Positions 11,267-23,093 of a DNA stretch of 64,000 nucleotides are shown here, piece by piece. Each line of letters begins with the position of its first letter. The first letter of the stretch is position 1. Source of the stretch: Carya illinoinensis (taxonomy: Eukaryota; Streptophyta; Magnoliopsida; Fagales; Juglandaceae); NCBI RefSeq assembly GCF_018687715.1, contig NC_056754.1, positions 13,166,501 to 13,230,500 of the forward strand, written 5' to 3'. The position numbers and the translations under genes were made by a program. The notes beneath the pieces are model-generated. The model was not told the origin of the DNA. It saw nothing but the letters and a program-made list of their open reading frames with translations, and made no database searches.

Positions 11267-13850
11267 CCAAAATTCCAATTCACTGCTACTAGGAGAAGAG
11301 AGTGCATGCAGCTGAGGTACTAGGTTAGAATTAAAGTTAAGAATCCAGATGGGGAAAAGGACTTCTTTATAAATTATGAGTGATGAGTTGGGTCCATTTT
11401 TTCCTACCTTTTTTGGTAGCATCTTATGTCAGTTTCTTATTTTAGGACAAGTTTTTTGTTGCATTAGTAAATGATATATGTCTTCAAAGTTCGTTTCCTT
11501 TATCAACTGTATTGAAGTGTTAAACGGTATCCCTGGTGTGCGTCTGGTTGTCAAGTTTTGAGTATCTGATCTTAGCTTCTTGTGTGTAGGACTGTGTTTT
11601 TGAGGTGCTGGCTGGTATATGTCCTGCACTTCTACGCAGGAAGAAGAAGAAAAAATTAGTAATGTTCTAAATTCTTTGTTGTTATTGCTTGCACACTTTT
11701 TCATGCACAAGCCTGAAATTGCCAAGTCAACCAAAAAATACTTCAAAATGTCAATTCAAGTAAGTAAAGCGGCAGCATAATCCAAGAAAAAGATGCAAAT
11801 TAAGCTATTATATGTAAATAGACACTCTGAATCCACATATCTGGACAATAACATCCAGGCTGAAGTCAAAAGAAAATGCATCCTCCATCGGTGAAAGCAA
11901 GGCAAGTTGAGGATTTGAGGAAATCATCTTCAATAGTATGGAGTTTTCGAAAAGTTGAGGGAAGTTGCTCCTGAGACAGCCTTTCTGAAACAACCACTGG
12001 AGGTGCCTTAAAATTCACTTGCAGTTGTTGGTATGCCCAGGCATACAAAGACAATCCCATGATTGTTGATACGGTGGTGGATGGAGAATCACGACTCGTT
12101 ATCTCAAAATCGATTAATTCATAGATGAAAGCTGATGATGATATGATTTACCTTTTAAGGATATACATTGGCAGCAGATCGAGGACTCCTGTAAAGTAGC
12201 AATTAAGTGAGGAGAAGATGTTCTACTGTATCCAAGTACATGCTATATATACAATTCTCCAAGTGAGGATTTTACGTAGAGTGTTGTGAAAGTTTGCTTG
12301 CTAAATGGTGGTTCATCTTCGACCTTACACTGGTGAGGATCTTTGGGATCTTTGGTACGTGCAGATACAGGAGAAAATTCAAGTTTCTTTGTTTGTAAAT
12401 AACAGCTAGCAGTCATTGAGAATTTCAAGACAGATCGAGTCCCGATGTTGATATTAATGTATTTTGCCTGTTAGGGGATGCATCGTTTGCCCTTATTAGC
12501 CGCTTGGCGATTGACAGGAACGCGCAGCTTGAAGCTACTCAAACATAGCATCTTTTTTTACACAACTTTAATGCCATGCCAGCAGCATTACTCCCAGTCC
12601 CAGTCCCATTGCATTACCAGAGGTCTTCCTTCCACATATATACTACTTTTACATAGAGATAAAATGTAATAACGAAGATGAATGGGTGTTTTAGTATCTT
12701 TTTCTTCTCAAATGACCACTTCATATAACACATGATCGATAATGCAAATTCAAAACAGATGCAAGCACTCAAATAAATCATGTATATAAGAAATGATATT
12801 TGAACCCATAGAAAGCTGTGCAAGTACCTACAAAGGCCATATATATGCAAATCATTCAATGGGTAGTCCGCCCATCCGTGGACCTCAATGGGTGCATTAG
12901 GCTGAGATTCAGAACCTTTTCTTGAGCCATTTTTTGGGCCCAAGATTTATTTTTTATAGTTTTTTTTTTTTTGGATCAATTTTAGTCTAAAACCTATTTT
13001 TCACTTCAAATTTGTATATATTAATACAAAATTTAAAAATCTAAAATATATAAAATTAAACCTTATCTCTAAATATAAATAAACCTAATAAAGTTGCTAA
13101 CTAATAATTCCAACATAATACAAAGTAGTATAAACTATTACACATTAATCTAAAATTCTTACAAACTAATCTAAAAATATTATAAATTGTCAAATAAATT
13201 GAATGAATAACAATATTACAACAATTGAAATACATTAAAAAAAGAAATAAAGATAACAACAAAAGAAATCATTTGCCAACTCCCTCTAGCTCCGATTGAC
13301 ATCATAAAATCTGGAAAAATAATGAGGATATGAATCGAATGATGTCTTAGGAAGAAAAGAACATCAATTAGGAAAAAATAATAACATAAATACAAACTAT
13401 AAAGAATTAATTATTAAACCAAGGGTGTATCAAAGTCAAGCTATCAATAGGCGGCCGATACAGATTGAGATGGAGCCTCTTTTCTCAAAATTTTCCCTAT
13501 AACAATTGAATTTAAAAAGAAAAAAAAAAATTGTCAAAAAAATATAACAAAGTCTCTTATAAGCAAAAGAAAAATATGAATTAAGAACGATAACTCTAAA
13601 CAAAAACCACACAAAAATAGATTAGACTAGGGGTTTTGAATTGAAACCCTAAAGTAATTTAGGAGTTCAATCTGAAATTCTAAATTAAAATAAGGGTTCG
13701 AATTGAACCCCTGGATTATTTAGGGTCTTGAATTCGACACCCTAAAAGATTGAACTCCTAAACTAATTTAGGGTTTTAGAGATGTGGGGGATGATTAAAC
13801 CTAAAATAAAATGATGTCGTTTCATTATAAAACTTATTTTTCTAACATAT
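11267..13850. other. Intergenic, no gene seen
   Basis: Contains the 3' flank of the DOG1-domain gene and AT-rich spacer. Minus-strand frames at 12060-11808 and 12428-12243 have fairly balanced composition, but I recognise no family and can build no exon chain. 13620-13790 has several TTTAGGG-like words without regular spacing, so it is not a telomeric array. Confidence 0.5.
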
Positions 13851-15140
13851 ATATATATATATACTAGTAAGGAAAATGTGGACAACGTGCATTGCACGTA
13901 TGCCCAGCTACAAAGTAAATAAATAAATTATAGTAAATAATAGATAAAAGGTAAATAAAGAAATTTAAACAGATATAAAGCATATCATAAATTTACAAAA
14001 TTTAAACAAAACCAAATTAAAAAAGCTATGGTGTTTATATACAAGTCAAGGTTGTATTTAAGCATATAATTATAATAATGGAAAATTATAGCAAAAAAAG
14101 ATTTCGAACATTTATCATGTTGCTTCACTTATAGAATTGATTAAGAGCATGTTCAGCTTATTTTGACGCAATTGTCCAAAAAATATGTTAAAACAAAAAG
14201 ACACAATAATTGTAATATTTGTTAAATAAAACTACATTAACATATTAAAAATAATAAGCGCTATCGAATAAATAAATTCAATACTTATATAACATAAAAT
14301 TGAACGGAATAAAATATTGCAGGGAATCAAATATCTTATTACCAATATTTTGAGTAACACCGTTATTTTTTTTTGTACAAACCGTCCACTGCCATCCCCA
14401 TTCCATCGGCTAAGTCAAACCCCAACCACTTGCTCACAAGCAACTCTCTTATGAATATACTAATAATTTCTTTTTAATTATTAAGTAAAAAATAAAAACA
14501 AATATATAAAGGATCAAAATGAGAAGTCATACTATATATTATTTTCCTTTATATAAACATATTTAAATCACATTCATATACTTGTGGCATTGATTGAGTT
14601 TTATAAGTTAATTTATGATTAAAGAAATAGTATATGCATTCAGAATTAGATATTTTTGTGTGTATTCGATCTAAAAAAGATCATATTTATAAATTATGTA
14701 AGAGAATAACTTCAAACAGTTTATTCGATAGAGGGAGAACAACGGCAACCAATAGATATGAGCTATGTAGGGGATACACGTTCAAGTTGGTGCGGTGGAC
14801 TATGTAGGCTTCAACAAAAATTTCATCTGTTCACAATACCAATTCCACCTCAGTCCAAAATTATTTTACGACATACATATAGTTATATGCATATTGACGA
14901 CCCCATAATATTATTGGCCACTCATTTTGAGCTCTAATAGCTGAGTTATTAATATGGCAAAGTACAAGGCAGTTGAACTACCTTTTTTTCGGTAAAGTTA
15001 ATAAAAATTCTCTATCCCCAACCCCTACTTTCCTATACAGCCCCTTTTTTTTTCTTTTCTTTTTTTTCTATTTTTAGCTTGCATATCTTACATAAAAATG
15101 TCCATTATCGGGTAAAATTCCTTTTCAGTTGGGTATTATG
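13851..15140. other. AT-rich intergenic, no gene seen
   Basis: No coding or RNA gene supported. The start at 13850-13910 (ATATATACTAGTAA, then a stretch with GCACG words) resembles 6296-6335 and is probably a shared repeat edge. Confidence 0.5.
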
Positions 15141-15149
15141 TTCCACATC

Positions 15150-16540
15150 TACTGTTGTCCATATGACTAACATAAGAGGGGGGTGAATTGAATTGTATTT
15201 AAAAAAAATAACAATTATAAATCAAATATATAATATAAAATATAAACAAAATATGAAATAACAATAAATATAAAGAGTAAGGGTAAGAGAGAAGCAAACT
15301 CAGTATGTTAACGAGGTTCGGTCCCACTGCCTACGTCCTCGCCTCAAGCTACCCATTGAGGATTCTCAAATTCACTATTCAACCTCTTTCAGGTGGAGAT
15401 AGAAACCTATTACACCTTTGAACAACACCGCTACAAAGGATCCGTGTAGAACACCCTCTACACTTGCAATCACCTTACAAGTGGTGATTCAACTATTTTT
15501 CGTATAGAATATTTTCTACACGTACAAGGATTATACACACCATTTTTCTGATACAAAAGCTGATAGTGGGTAGGTTATCAGAAAACACTGCTCAATGAGT
15601 GAAATAAGAACAATACAGCACAAACTATATCTCTCAAAATAAATAAGGATTAAGGTCAATGCTTAGAGAAGAGAGAATGAAAGTTTTGAATGAATGTTAT
15701 ATGCTCTAGATGTTGTAAATGTGAAGCTATCAAATGATCTATTTATAGGCATATGAGACTTCATATTCAAATTTAAAAAGATTCACATGTCAAAGACAAC
15801 ATCATTCACTTTTTCAAAAAATTCAAATAAAAGGTTCTTCTTTTTCAATTGTCAAAGACAACATCATTCACTTTTTCAAAAAAATCAAACCTAATCTTTT
15901 ACTTTTGGCATATGACAAAATGAGCACACTTTCCTTTTCAAAAAATTCAAACCTAATCTTTTACTTTTTGTATATGACAAAATGAGCACACTTTACTTTT
16001 CAAATTTTTCAAACAAAATCATCTACTTTTTGTATAAGTCTAAAAAAGCATCAATCACTTTTGAAAATATTCAAATAAAACATGCACATGTGAAAGATGA
16101 CAATCAATCATTTTTAATATTTTCAAAATTTAACCCTTTAATCAAGGCATGCACATGCAAAAGATGACAATCAATCATCTTTCAAAATTTTCAAATTTAA
16201 TTTTCAAAAATATTCATGCACATGTGGAAAATGTATTTTAATGCTTTATGATAAAATATTAATTTTGAGCATTAATCCTAATTTCGAATTTTGAAGAGAT
16301 TTACAACATTACTCTATAATTTTAATGTGAATTTGTTCCCTTCTTGCTCATGCTTGTTTCCTTGATGTGTTTGACTCCATTATGTAGATAACTTGAGATT
16401 GAGACTTCTTTATTCTTTGAATTCATTTGTTATCATCAAAATCTATGTGTAAATATATAATTACACAAAATTTGAAATCTTGGATTCAACATCTACATTT
16501 TTCTTTTTATGTGTCCTTGCAAGAACCAACAGTAGGGAGG
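15150..16540. repeat. Non-coding retroelement-like repeat with internal degenerate tandem units
   Basis: The stretch from GAGGTTCGGTCCCAC (15313) to about 15560 looks like the non-coding part of a plant LTR element, as I recall such sequences. CTACTGTTG near 15154 and its reverse CAACAGTAG near 16528 bracket it. Between about 15785 and 16200 a unit of roughly 60-70 bases (a CAAAGACAACATCATTCAC or ATATGACAAAATGAGCAC segment, then TTTTCAAA runs) is repeated imperfectly. No coding frame survives. The family is not certain. Confidence 0.45.
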
Positions 16541-17348
16541 AGAAAATGATTATATTTATCATCTTCCAATTTTTGTTAGTTTACAATTGTGAGTTCGTCA
16601 GTCTGAGTTCGCCAATCTAGAGTAGGAGATTTCAGTTCCAATAAATAGTGTGGCTGGGTTTATGAAAAGGGGAAGAAGATAGTTGTTCTACGGATTGGGT
16701 GCAACTATAATTTCTCATTCTACAAAGGGTGTAAGCATTTTAGTATGGCCAAGTTTAGTCATTTTTTATGTACCCAACTGATGTGTCTCCTTATTAGTGG
16801 TCTCCGATAAAGTCCTCTTATAAGATTAACCTATCTAAAGAGTGACTGATTATGTAAATATGTTTAATTTTATAAAGTACAATTATATCATATATGTCTA
16901 ATTCCTTTAAAAAAATGGGCCGATATTACTTAAATAAGTTTAAAACCGTATATGTTTTACCAATAAATACAGAAAATTTGCACAAATTATTTTTCATTTA
17001 TCAAAATCTAACTTTGTTGAATCGACTGATTGCTTTGTTTGTGTAGCTTTATTTCTTAAAAAATTAGACCAACTTTTCCTAAAATATATTGTTGTATATA
17101 ATATATTTGTTATTAAAAAAATTAAGTTTATTGATTTTGTCATTCAATCACATCAATTTATATATTTATTTATATATTTAATTTTATAAAATTATTTACA
17201 ATTGTAGCACTCCTTCTCCCATGACCATTTCTTTTAACTTTTCAAAAACCCATCCAGACCCTCCATCCTCAACATACCTGGCCTTTTCAACTACTTAACA
17301 GTTTCACAGACCATTGACCTTTAATTGAGGATTTACTTTCAAAAAAAA

Positions 17349-17515
17349 TTTTTATCTTATCTCATTTAATTATTATAATTTTTTAAATTTTTACATAAAA
17401 TAAAATAAATAATTTAAATTATATTCTAAAATAAAAATAATATTAAAAAATATTTTTTAATAAGATTTTATTTTATTTGTAACTTTTATCTCAATTCATC
17501 TTATCTCATTTGCGA
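17349..17515. repeat. Diverged MITE-family fragment
   Basis: The segment order (CTCATTTAATTATTATAA, then TTACATAAAATAAAATAAA, then ATAAAAATAATATTAA, then CATCTTATCTCATTTG) matches the MITE at 3154-3368. Its ends are lost, so no target duplication can be read. Confidence 0.55.
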
Positions 17516-18349
17516 GAATTATCAATAAATTTTTTAAAAAAATTATAAATATCCAAAAAGGCAAAATTTAACGGCAATGAACCTCCAAAAACACAAACAT
17601 AAAACCTAAAAGAAAGAATGTATTGGGAGCACAAGAATTTGAAGCCCTAAATGGAAAATTTAAAAGGGTCAAAACATGAAGGGACAGGATGAAGCCAGTG
17701 GAGAATCAGGCTCTTATGTTTAATTTTTTCGAGAAAAAACTCATTAAAATAATTGAAGCAAAAAAAATAAATAAAATCTCCTGCTTTAAGTTTGACCCTC
17801 TCTCTCTCTCTCTACATGGATGGTAGCGCACAGACACACCCAAAGCTTTTTCTCACACACTCAAATCTTTTTCTTTCCCACTCTACTAAGGCTAAGTAAG
17901 TTCGTTTAGCGTCTGGTGTCTTTTGTGGGGTTCTTGTATCCAAATACGTGGGTCTTTGTTTTTGGAGATCTGTCATATATTGGCGTTTTCTCCTATATTG
18001 ACGTTTATATTATATGGTAGATATATGGGCTGGGTGGGCTAGTGAAACATGGGCAAGGCCAAAGCCCAACCCGGCACCCACCCCACACTTTTGTACATGG
18101 ACGCCCTCCTGCCCGTTTGCCTCCCTAAGTGGGGGCCAAGCGGACCAAGTATGGTATGGGTACAGCCCTAGGCCTACTATTTGTCTTATCCTCTCTATAT
18201 AATTTATTGTAATTAATAATAAAAAAAGACTACGTGGAAATTATTCCATAATCAACTATGCATCGGGCGGATAATTTGTTTTATTAAATTTAATACTAGA
18301 GTTTGGTTAGGAATCTAGATAACCACATTTGACTTTTACAACGTTAAGT
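17516..18349. other. Intergenic, no gene seen
   Basis: Contains a CT-rich stretch (17797-17813) and a pyrimidine-rich patch followed by GGCTAAGTAAG. That could be a leftover leader exon, but nothing downstream supports a gene. The frame at 18014-18202 is a G/C-rich repeat-like island with no recognised domain. Confidence 0.45.
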
Positions 18350-18990
18350 AAAGTTATAAAAAAAAATTTTGGAAAACCGATGAATTGAATCGGACGGAAC
18401 CAGTAGGTTCGGTCCAGTTTCGGTTCCTATTTAACAAAATTGGTTGAAAATTAGTCCATTGTCGATTTTGGGTTTTAGAACATCGGTTTGAATCGAACGA
18501 GACAGGTACATATATATTATTTTTTATTTTTTATATTATATAATAAATAATTTTTTTATGATTTTTATATTATATTACATTATATATATTATATGTAAAT
18601 TCTTAATTAATATTACATAAAATTTTAAAATTTTATTATTCATGTCTATTAATCTTATAATATAAAGTTGATATAACATTAGATATAACATAAAAGTAAT
18701 CTTTTTTTATATAATATTTAAATTTTGATATAACATATAAATTTGACTTTTATAACATAAAATTAATATAACATAAAATGGGGGTATGGGTCAAATTTGC
18801 TAAAGTATTGTTAGAGTATGATTTTGTTTATCTGTAAAATTGAAAAAAGGGACTGGATCGAACCTAAAATGAAAAGGCTGAAAGTTTCAATTTCAATAAT
18901 AGATTGATCCGGTATCGATTGTTAAATTTTCAAAATTGATATATACTGATTCAATTATAAAAAAGCGTCCAAAATCAAAGCGCTTGTTTC
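18350..18990. repeat. Non-coding dispersed repeat, copy 2
   Basis: Shares with 8641-9458 the GGTTC-rich head (18400-18500), the shared middle TTATTATTCATGTCTA and the ATATAACAT runs, then the tail with GGTATCGATTG. About 75 bases near 18776-18850 (GGGGGTATGGGTC onward) have no match in copy 1. Confidence 0.6.
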
Positions 18991-19188
18991 CCCTGCCGTT
19001 AAGTTTTGCTAGGTGTTGTGGCGTTACACTTGGATATATATAAATTATTGCTTACGCCCAATTAATTCCGACACTTTAACTTGATCGGGAGGATATCCAA
19101 TTCAAAATGAGTTTTATAGCTCAACCATTTCCGTGTTTTGTTTTTCTTAAAAAATATATAAAAATATTTATAAAGTAAAATCTTTAGG

Positions 19189-19412
19189 AATGTCAAGATT
19201 ATCTCAATACATCTCAAACTAATCATTAATATGATTCATTATTTTTTCAACTTGTTATAAAAAGTTAAACTTGTCTCAACCTACTTCTTACATTCAAACA
19301 CATATCTCAACTTATTTACATTTAAATACATCTTAATAGGACCTACAAGATACTGTTATTCATAGAACAACTCAAATTATCTGAGATTATGTCAATATCC
19401 AAACACAACCTT
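19189..19412. repeat. MITE-like AT-rich repeat
   Basis: A run of ATCTCAA and CAACTTATT words ends with CCAAACACAACCTT. The same ending occurs at about 30391-30402 (CCAAACACAACCT), next to another MITE-like block. No coding frame. Ends are only approximate. Confidence 0.4.
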
Positions 19413-19868
19413 AACCTATAAAGTTATAGAATCAGCTCATCCACGAACTTTGTTTTCAGAAAGAGGCAAAGATATCATTGAGTAAAAATAAATAAGGACA
19501 ACGCTAGCGTGCTACTCAGCTTTAATCGCAGGACGTGTCCGCTAATATAAATCTCTATTTTTATTTTTGTTTTTTTATATTTTTTTAATATATTTAAATA
19601 TTTTTAAAATATATATATACCAATACATTAAAAATCATTTCATTAATTATTAACTAAAAAATAAATAAATAAATAAATAAATACATGAATAGTCAAAATA
19701 AATGAAGCAAGCTCAGGCGGCATAAATTAGGATACTGCTAGCCTTTCTTTGTTTTGATTTTTTCTGTACTTTGCAGGAAAGTGATGATGGAACGAACGAA
19801 AGCCATTCCAGTTTGTGCGATGAAATGGATATCGGAACTCGTAAGCAAAATCTATATAAAGCCAGCTA

Positions 19869-19993
19869 ATTCTACCGTCATGTGAAGTGTAGGCGGCGAC
19901 GTGCCCTTACGAAGACCTTGTGTTTTTTAAGGTTCATTGCAATAGAAAATCAGAAAAACTGATCATGTCGGTTTAGGAAAGTGGATACCACCT
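19869..19993 (+). repeat. Left copy of a 125 bp direct repeat
   Basis: This segment, starting ATTCTACCGTCATG, is found again at 20270-20394 with only two differences (T/C and A/G). The 276 bases between the copies are a LINE 3' end, so the pair reads as an unusually long target-site duplication. Confidence 0.9.
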
Positions 19994-20269
19994 TTTTCTT
20001 TTCTTTTTTAAACAGAAACCAATTCTGTATTACCTCAAAACAGAAACATTACAAAGTTTTTCCAGTATTACAATCAGAAGAATTCCTTCCGGACCCTCTT
20101 CTATCTATATACTCTCGTTTTCTACATTTAACTTCATCTCTACCAAACTATGTGCTACGCTATTATTATCTCTTTTTGTATACTATACTGACCAATCTTT
20201 TGTATTATCTAAACAATCTTTGATGTCATCTATAATCTGACAATGCCATTCCCAGCATCTTTCCCTTCC
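19994..20269 (-). mobile_element. 5'-truncated LINE 3' end (RNase H-like domain)
   Basis: On the minus strand the frame gives IIDDIKDCLD, then TKRDNNSVAHSLVEMKL, then EEGPEGI. This is the end of the RNase H-like domain found at the C-terminus of many plant LINE ORF2 proteins. Two in-frame stops interrupt it. An A-rich tail (T-rich at 19994-20010 on the plus strand) abuts the left 125 bp repeat, as expected for target-primed insertion. Confidence 0.75.
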
Positions 20270-20394
20270 ATTCTACCGTCATGTGAAGTGTAGGCGGCGA
20301 CGTGCCCTTACGAAGACCTTGTGTTTTTTAAGGCTCATTGCAATAGAAAATCAGAAAAACTGATCATGTCGGTTTAGGAAAGTGGATGCCACCT
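20270..20394 (+). repeat. Right copy of the 125 bp direct repeat
   Basis: Pairs with 19869-19993; see that entry. It lies about 470 bases upstream of the second DOG1-domain copy. Confidence 0.9.
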
Positions 20395-20748
20395 AGATAC
20401 TGATGAACTCCACCCAAAAACCACTTGTTTTGGATGTGCAAACTTGCTTCATTAACTCATGATATTTGGTCTATTTTTTTATTTTTTAAAAATATTTAAA
20501 TATCTTAAAAAAATGTGAAATGAAAATATATATATATATATATTTGGCCTGGACGGCACAGTAGCCGGACCCTTTGTATTTTTATAACCCGACCTGAAAA
20601 CTGGTGTGTTTGAACTTTGGGTAGGCTCCCAAACTGAGCAAACGCCAAAAATCCAGCAATGCAAGTTGGCTTTTTTTGTCGGACAGACCGCCCGGGCCCT
20701 CCCAACCCAATCCATTCATGCAAACCCTCTTTCGGCAAATCTTCCTTC

Positions 20749-20755
20749 TATAAAA
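20749..20755 (+). promoter_or_regulatory. TATA box of the second DOG1-domain copy
   Basis: TATAAAA lies 118 bases before the ATG at 20867. The leader that follows has an imperfect duplication of about 28 bases ending AACCACACC, just before the start codon. Confidence 0.5.
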
Positions 20756-20866
20756 CACAGAGGCAGATAAATTAGGTAACTCCCAATGTACTTGCATGTA
20801 AGGTTCTCTCCCCTGAAGTTAAAAAACCACACCTCTCTCCACTGAAGTTAAAAAACCACACCCAGC

Positions 20867-21731
20867 ATGTCCGAATTCCCAAATGGCAATCATGATCGCC
20901 AAGGCTTCCAGATATTTTTCGAGCACTGGATTCTGGAGCAAAATAAACACCTCCAGGACCTCATATCTGCCTCCAAACTGCACAAACGCTCAAACACTAA
21001 CACCACCCTTGCTGCTGAATCAACCCAAACTGGGGAGACTCTGGTCCCAGACAACCCTCACTTACGTCCTCTCATTAACGGAGTCATTCTACATTACGAG
21101 AAATACCATCAGGCCAAGGCAAGGTATGCCAAGCAAGATGCGGTAGTCATGCTGACACCCCCGTGGACAAGCGCTCTCGAGAATGCATTCATGTGGATAG
21201 GAGGGTGGCGACCAAGTATGGCTTTTCAGTTGCTCTACTCCAAGTCCGGGGCTGCAACTCGAGGACCAACCATTGAGTTTCATTCAAGGGTTGAGTATAG
21301 GTGATTTGGGCGATCTCTCGCCGAGGCAACTCGTCCAGATTGACAACCTGCAGGAGAGGACCATTAGGGAGGAGAGAAAGATCACGGAGAAAATGGCGAA
21401 GCATCAGGAAACGGTAGCGGACCAGTCGATGGTGCAGTTGTCACACTTGGTGACGGAGTTTATGAGGAACGAGGTGGAGGAAGGAAGGAGTACTGGTGGG
21501 GGTGGACTTGAGGAGAGAGTTGGGTCTGTTCTGGAGTTGAAGAAGAAGGGCTTGGAGAGGATCTTGCTGAAGGCTGATGATCTACGTCTGAGAACTCTCA
21601 AAGCCATTCTTGATGTTTTCACTCCAATCCAGGCTGTCCATTTCTTGATTGCTGCTGCAGAGTTACAACTGAGGTTTCATGACTGGGGCAAGAAGGATGC
21701 AAATCAACATGTTACTGGTGGGGGGAACTGA
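20867..21731 (+). pseudogene. DOG1-domain protein, second copy, broken by a one-base frameshift
   Basis: Two overlapping frames (20867-21304 and 21273-21731) together cover a DOG1-domain protein like the one at 10334-11266. The first ends in IGGWRPSMAFQLLYSKSG and then runs out of frame. The second resumes with GDLGDLSPRQL, AKHQETVADQSMVQLSH and LTPIQAV-like FTPIQAVHFLIAAAELQLRFHDW. The intact copy reads TCCGGGTTG at the junction; this one reads TCCGGGGCTG, with a run of four G at 21248-21251 and one extra base. As assembled, the product would stop after 145 residues and lose its C-terminal half. The rest of the reading frame is well preserved, so the break is recent, or it is an assembly error in a G run. 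The copy is intronless with a TATA box at 20749. Confidence 0.85.
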
Positions 21732-23090
21732 TCGCTTGGAATTTTCTAGCAGTAAAGTGAACGTTTTCTTCGGACCAACACATTCCCTGACCAAATTTAA
21801 GATTTCGTCATTTAAAGTGTACGTCCGATGACAACACCTAGAAAAAAGAAAAGAAAAACACCTCTTCACCTAGTGATGGAACTGGGGAAAGGTTTTGGCT
21901 AGGTGCTGCATGCTTTTCCCACCATCAGTAGTTTCGGTTCTAATCCGAGAGAATGAAATGATATATTTATGGAAGTATATTTGCAAAGTAACGAATCACA
22001 GTCCAGGATTAGTGCTGTTCAATCCGTATGAGTGGCAATAGTTTAAAGAACTTTCTGTATATATTAATTGGTTCGGCTGCAAAATCACTATTAGGCAGAC
22101 GTATTAACAATGGAATAGGAGAGGCCAATTTAAGGACACCGATTTTAAGTATCCTTCTACCTATATATGTACGGTGTGCCTTTTATATGTCCATGTGTGA
22201 GCTGAGAGATGATTTGCAACAAGGGCTAAACGGCTCTAAAATATATGTTTGGAAAAAAAGTACGTACAAGATGTCACTGCAAAGGAAACTATCTGCAAAA
22301 CTGAACTGCAAGCACCGCATGAGACGGTCAATCATCTCTTCTTTTGATCCAGCAGTCAGAAAGATTATAAAGGCTTTCAATTCTCCCGGGTAAAGTCCTC
22401 CATACCAAGCATCTTTACCGTTTGGAAGCACTACTGCAGTGACAAGAAACAGGCAAATCAATTTATCGATGCTTATCTATTAGAAAACAAATCTTGGACT
22501 CAGGTTAGAAAACACAGCAGATCACAACTTTTCCAAGCCACTAGCGTTTACATCCAATGCCAAATCCATTCAACGACCCATTTATCTTTCACCCCAGAAC
22601 GTTTTAATGAACTTAAACTAACTCTTCAGTCAATGCCTTTAGGCACCAATTTTCTAAGCATCCCAAGTCGCAACCATGATTTCAAATCTCCCTGAACATG
22701 TTTTAGCCTTTTTGCTCTTTTCCTTGTGAAAACTATTAAAACAGATCACATAAGAATGAATCCTCCAAGGGAAGTTGCTTTCAAGCGCATAATAATTTTA
22801 TCACATAGGCAGCAATAAACATTGAACTAGACCCTTGGGGCGCGTACAATTATAGTTCCCTATAAAAGCAATATAACTTTAATGGGTTTATGCCTTTTTT
22901 CTTGTTTTAATTTTAACTATTCGTGTTGAAAATCAATTATTGATAAGTTACGGTCCAGAAGTAAATTCAGCAGCCAATATATTTCAAGGAGCAAAAGGAA
23001 AAGAATAATTGCACCCAGAATTAACAACCTTGATCTTAAGAGACCAACAACTAATCGGATAATTTGTAGCACATGAAAAGGTACTTACCA
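21732..23090. other. Intergenic, no gene assigned
   Basis: A plus-strand frame at 22028-22393 and a minus-strand frame at 22461-22183 overlap. The latter (with GKDAWYGGLYPGELKAF) has a protein-like composition, but I recognise no family and see no partner exons. The rest is AT-rich spacer. Confidence 0.4.
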
Positions 23091-23093
23091 TAA

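Noticed and set aside
13620..13790. TTTAGGG-like words suggesting an interstitial telomeric repeat
   Set aside because: Copies are scattered and not in regular seven-base spacing.
22183..22461. Minus-strand frame with GGLYPGELKAF as an exon of an unknown gene
   Set aside because: Cannot be linked to other exons or a family; mentioned only in the intergenic entry.
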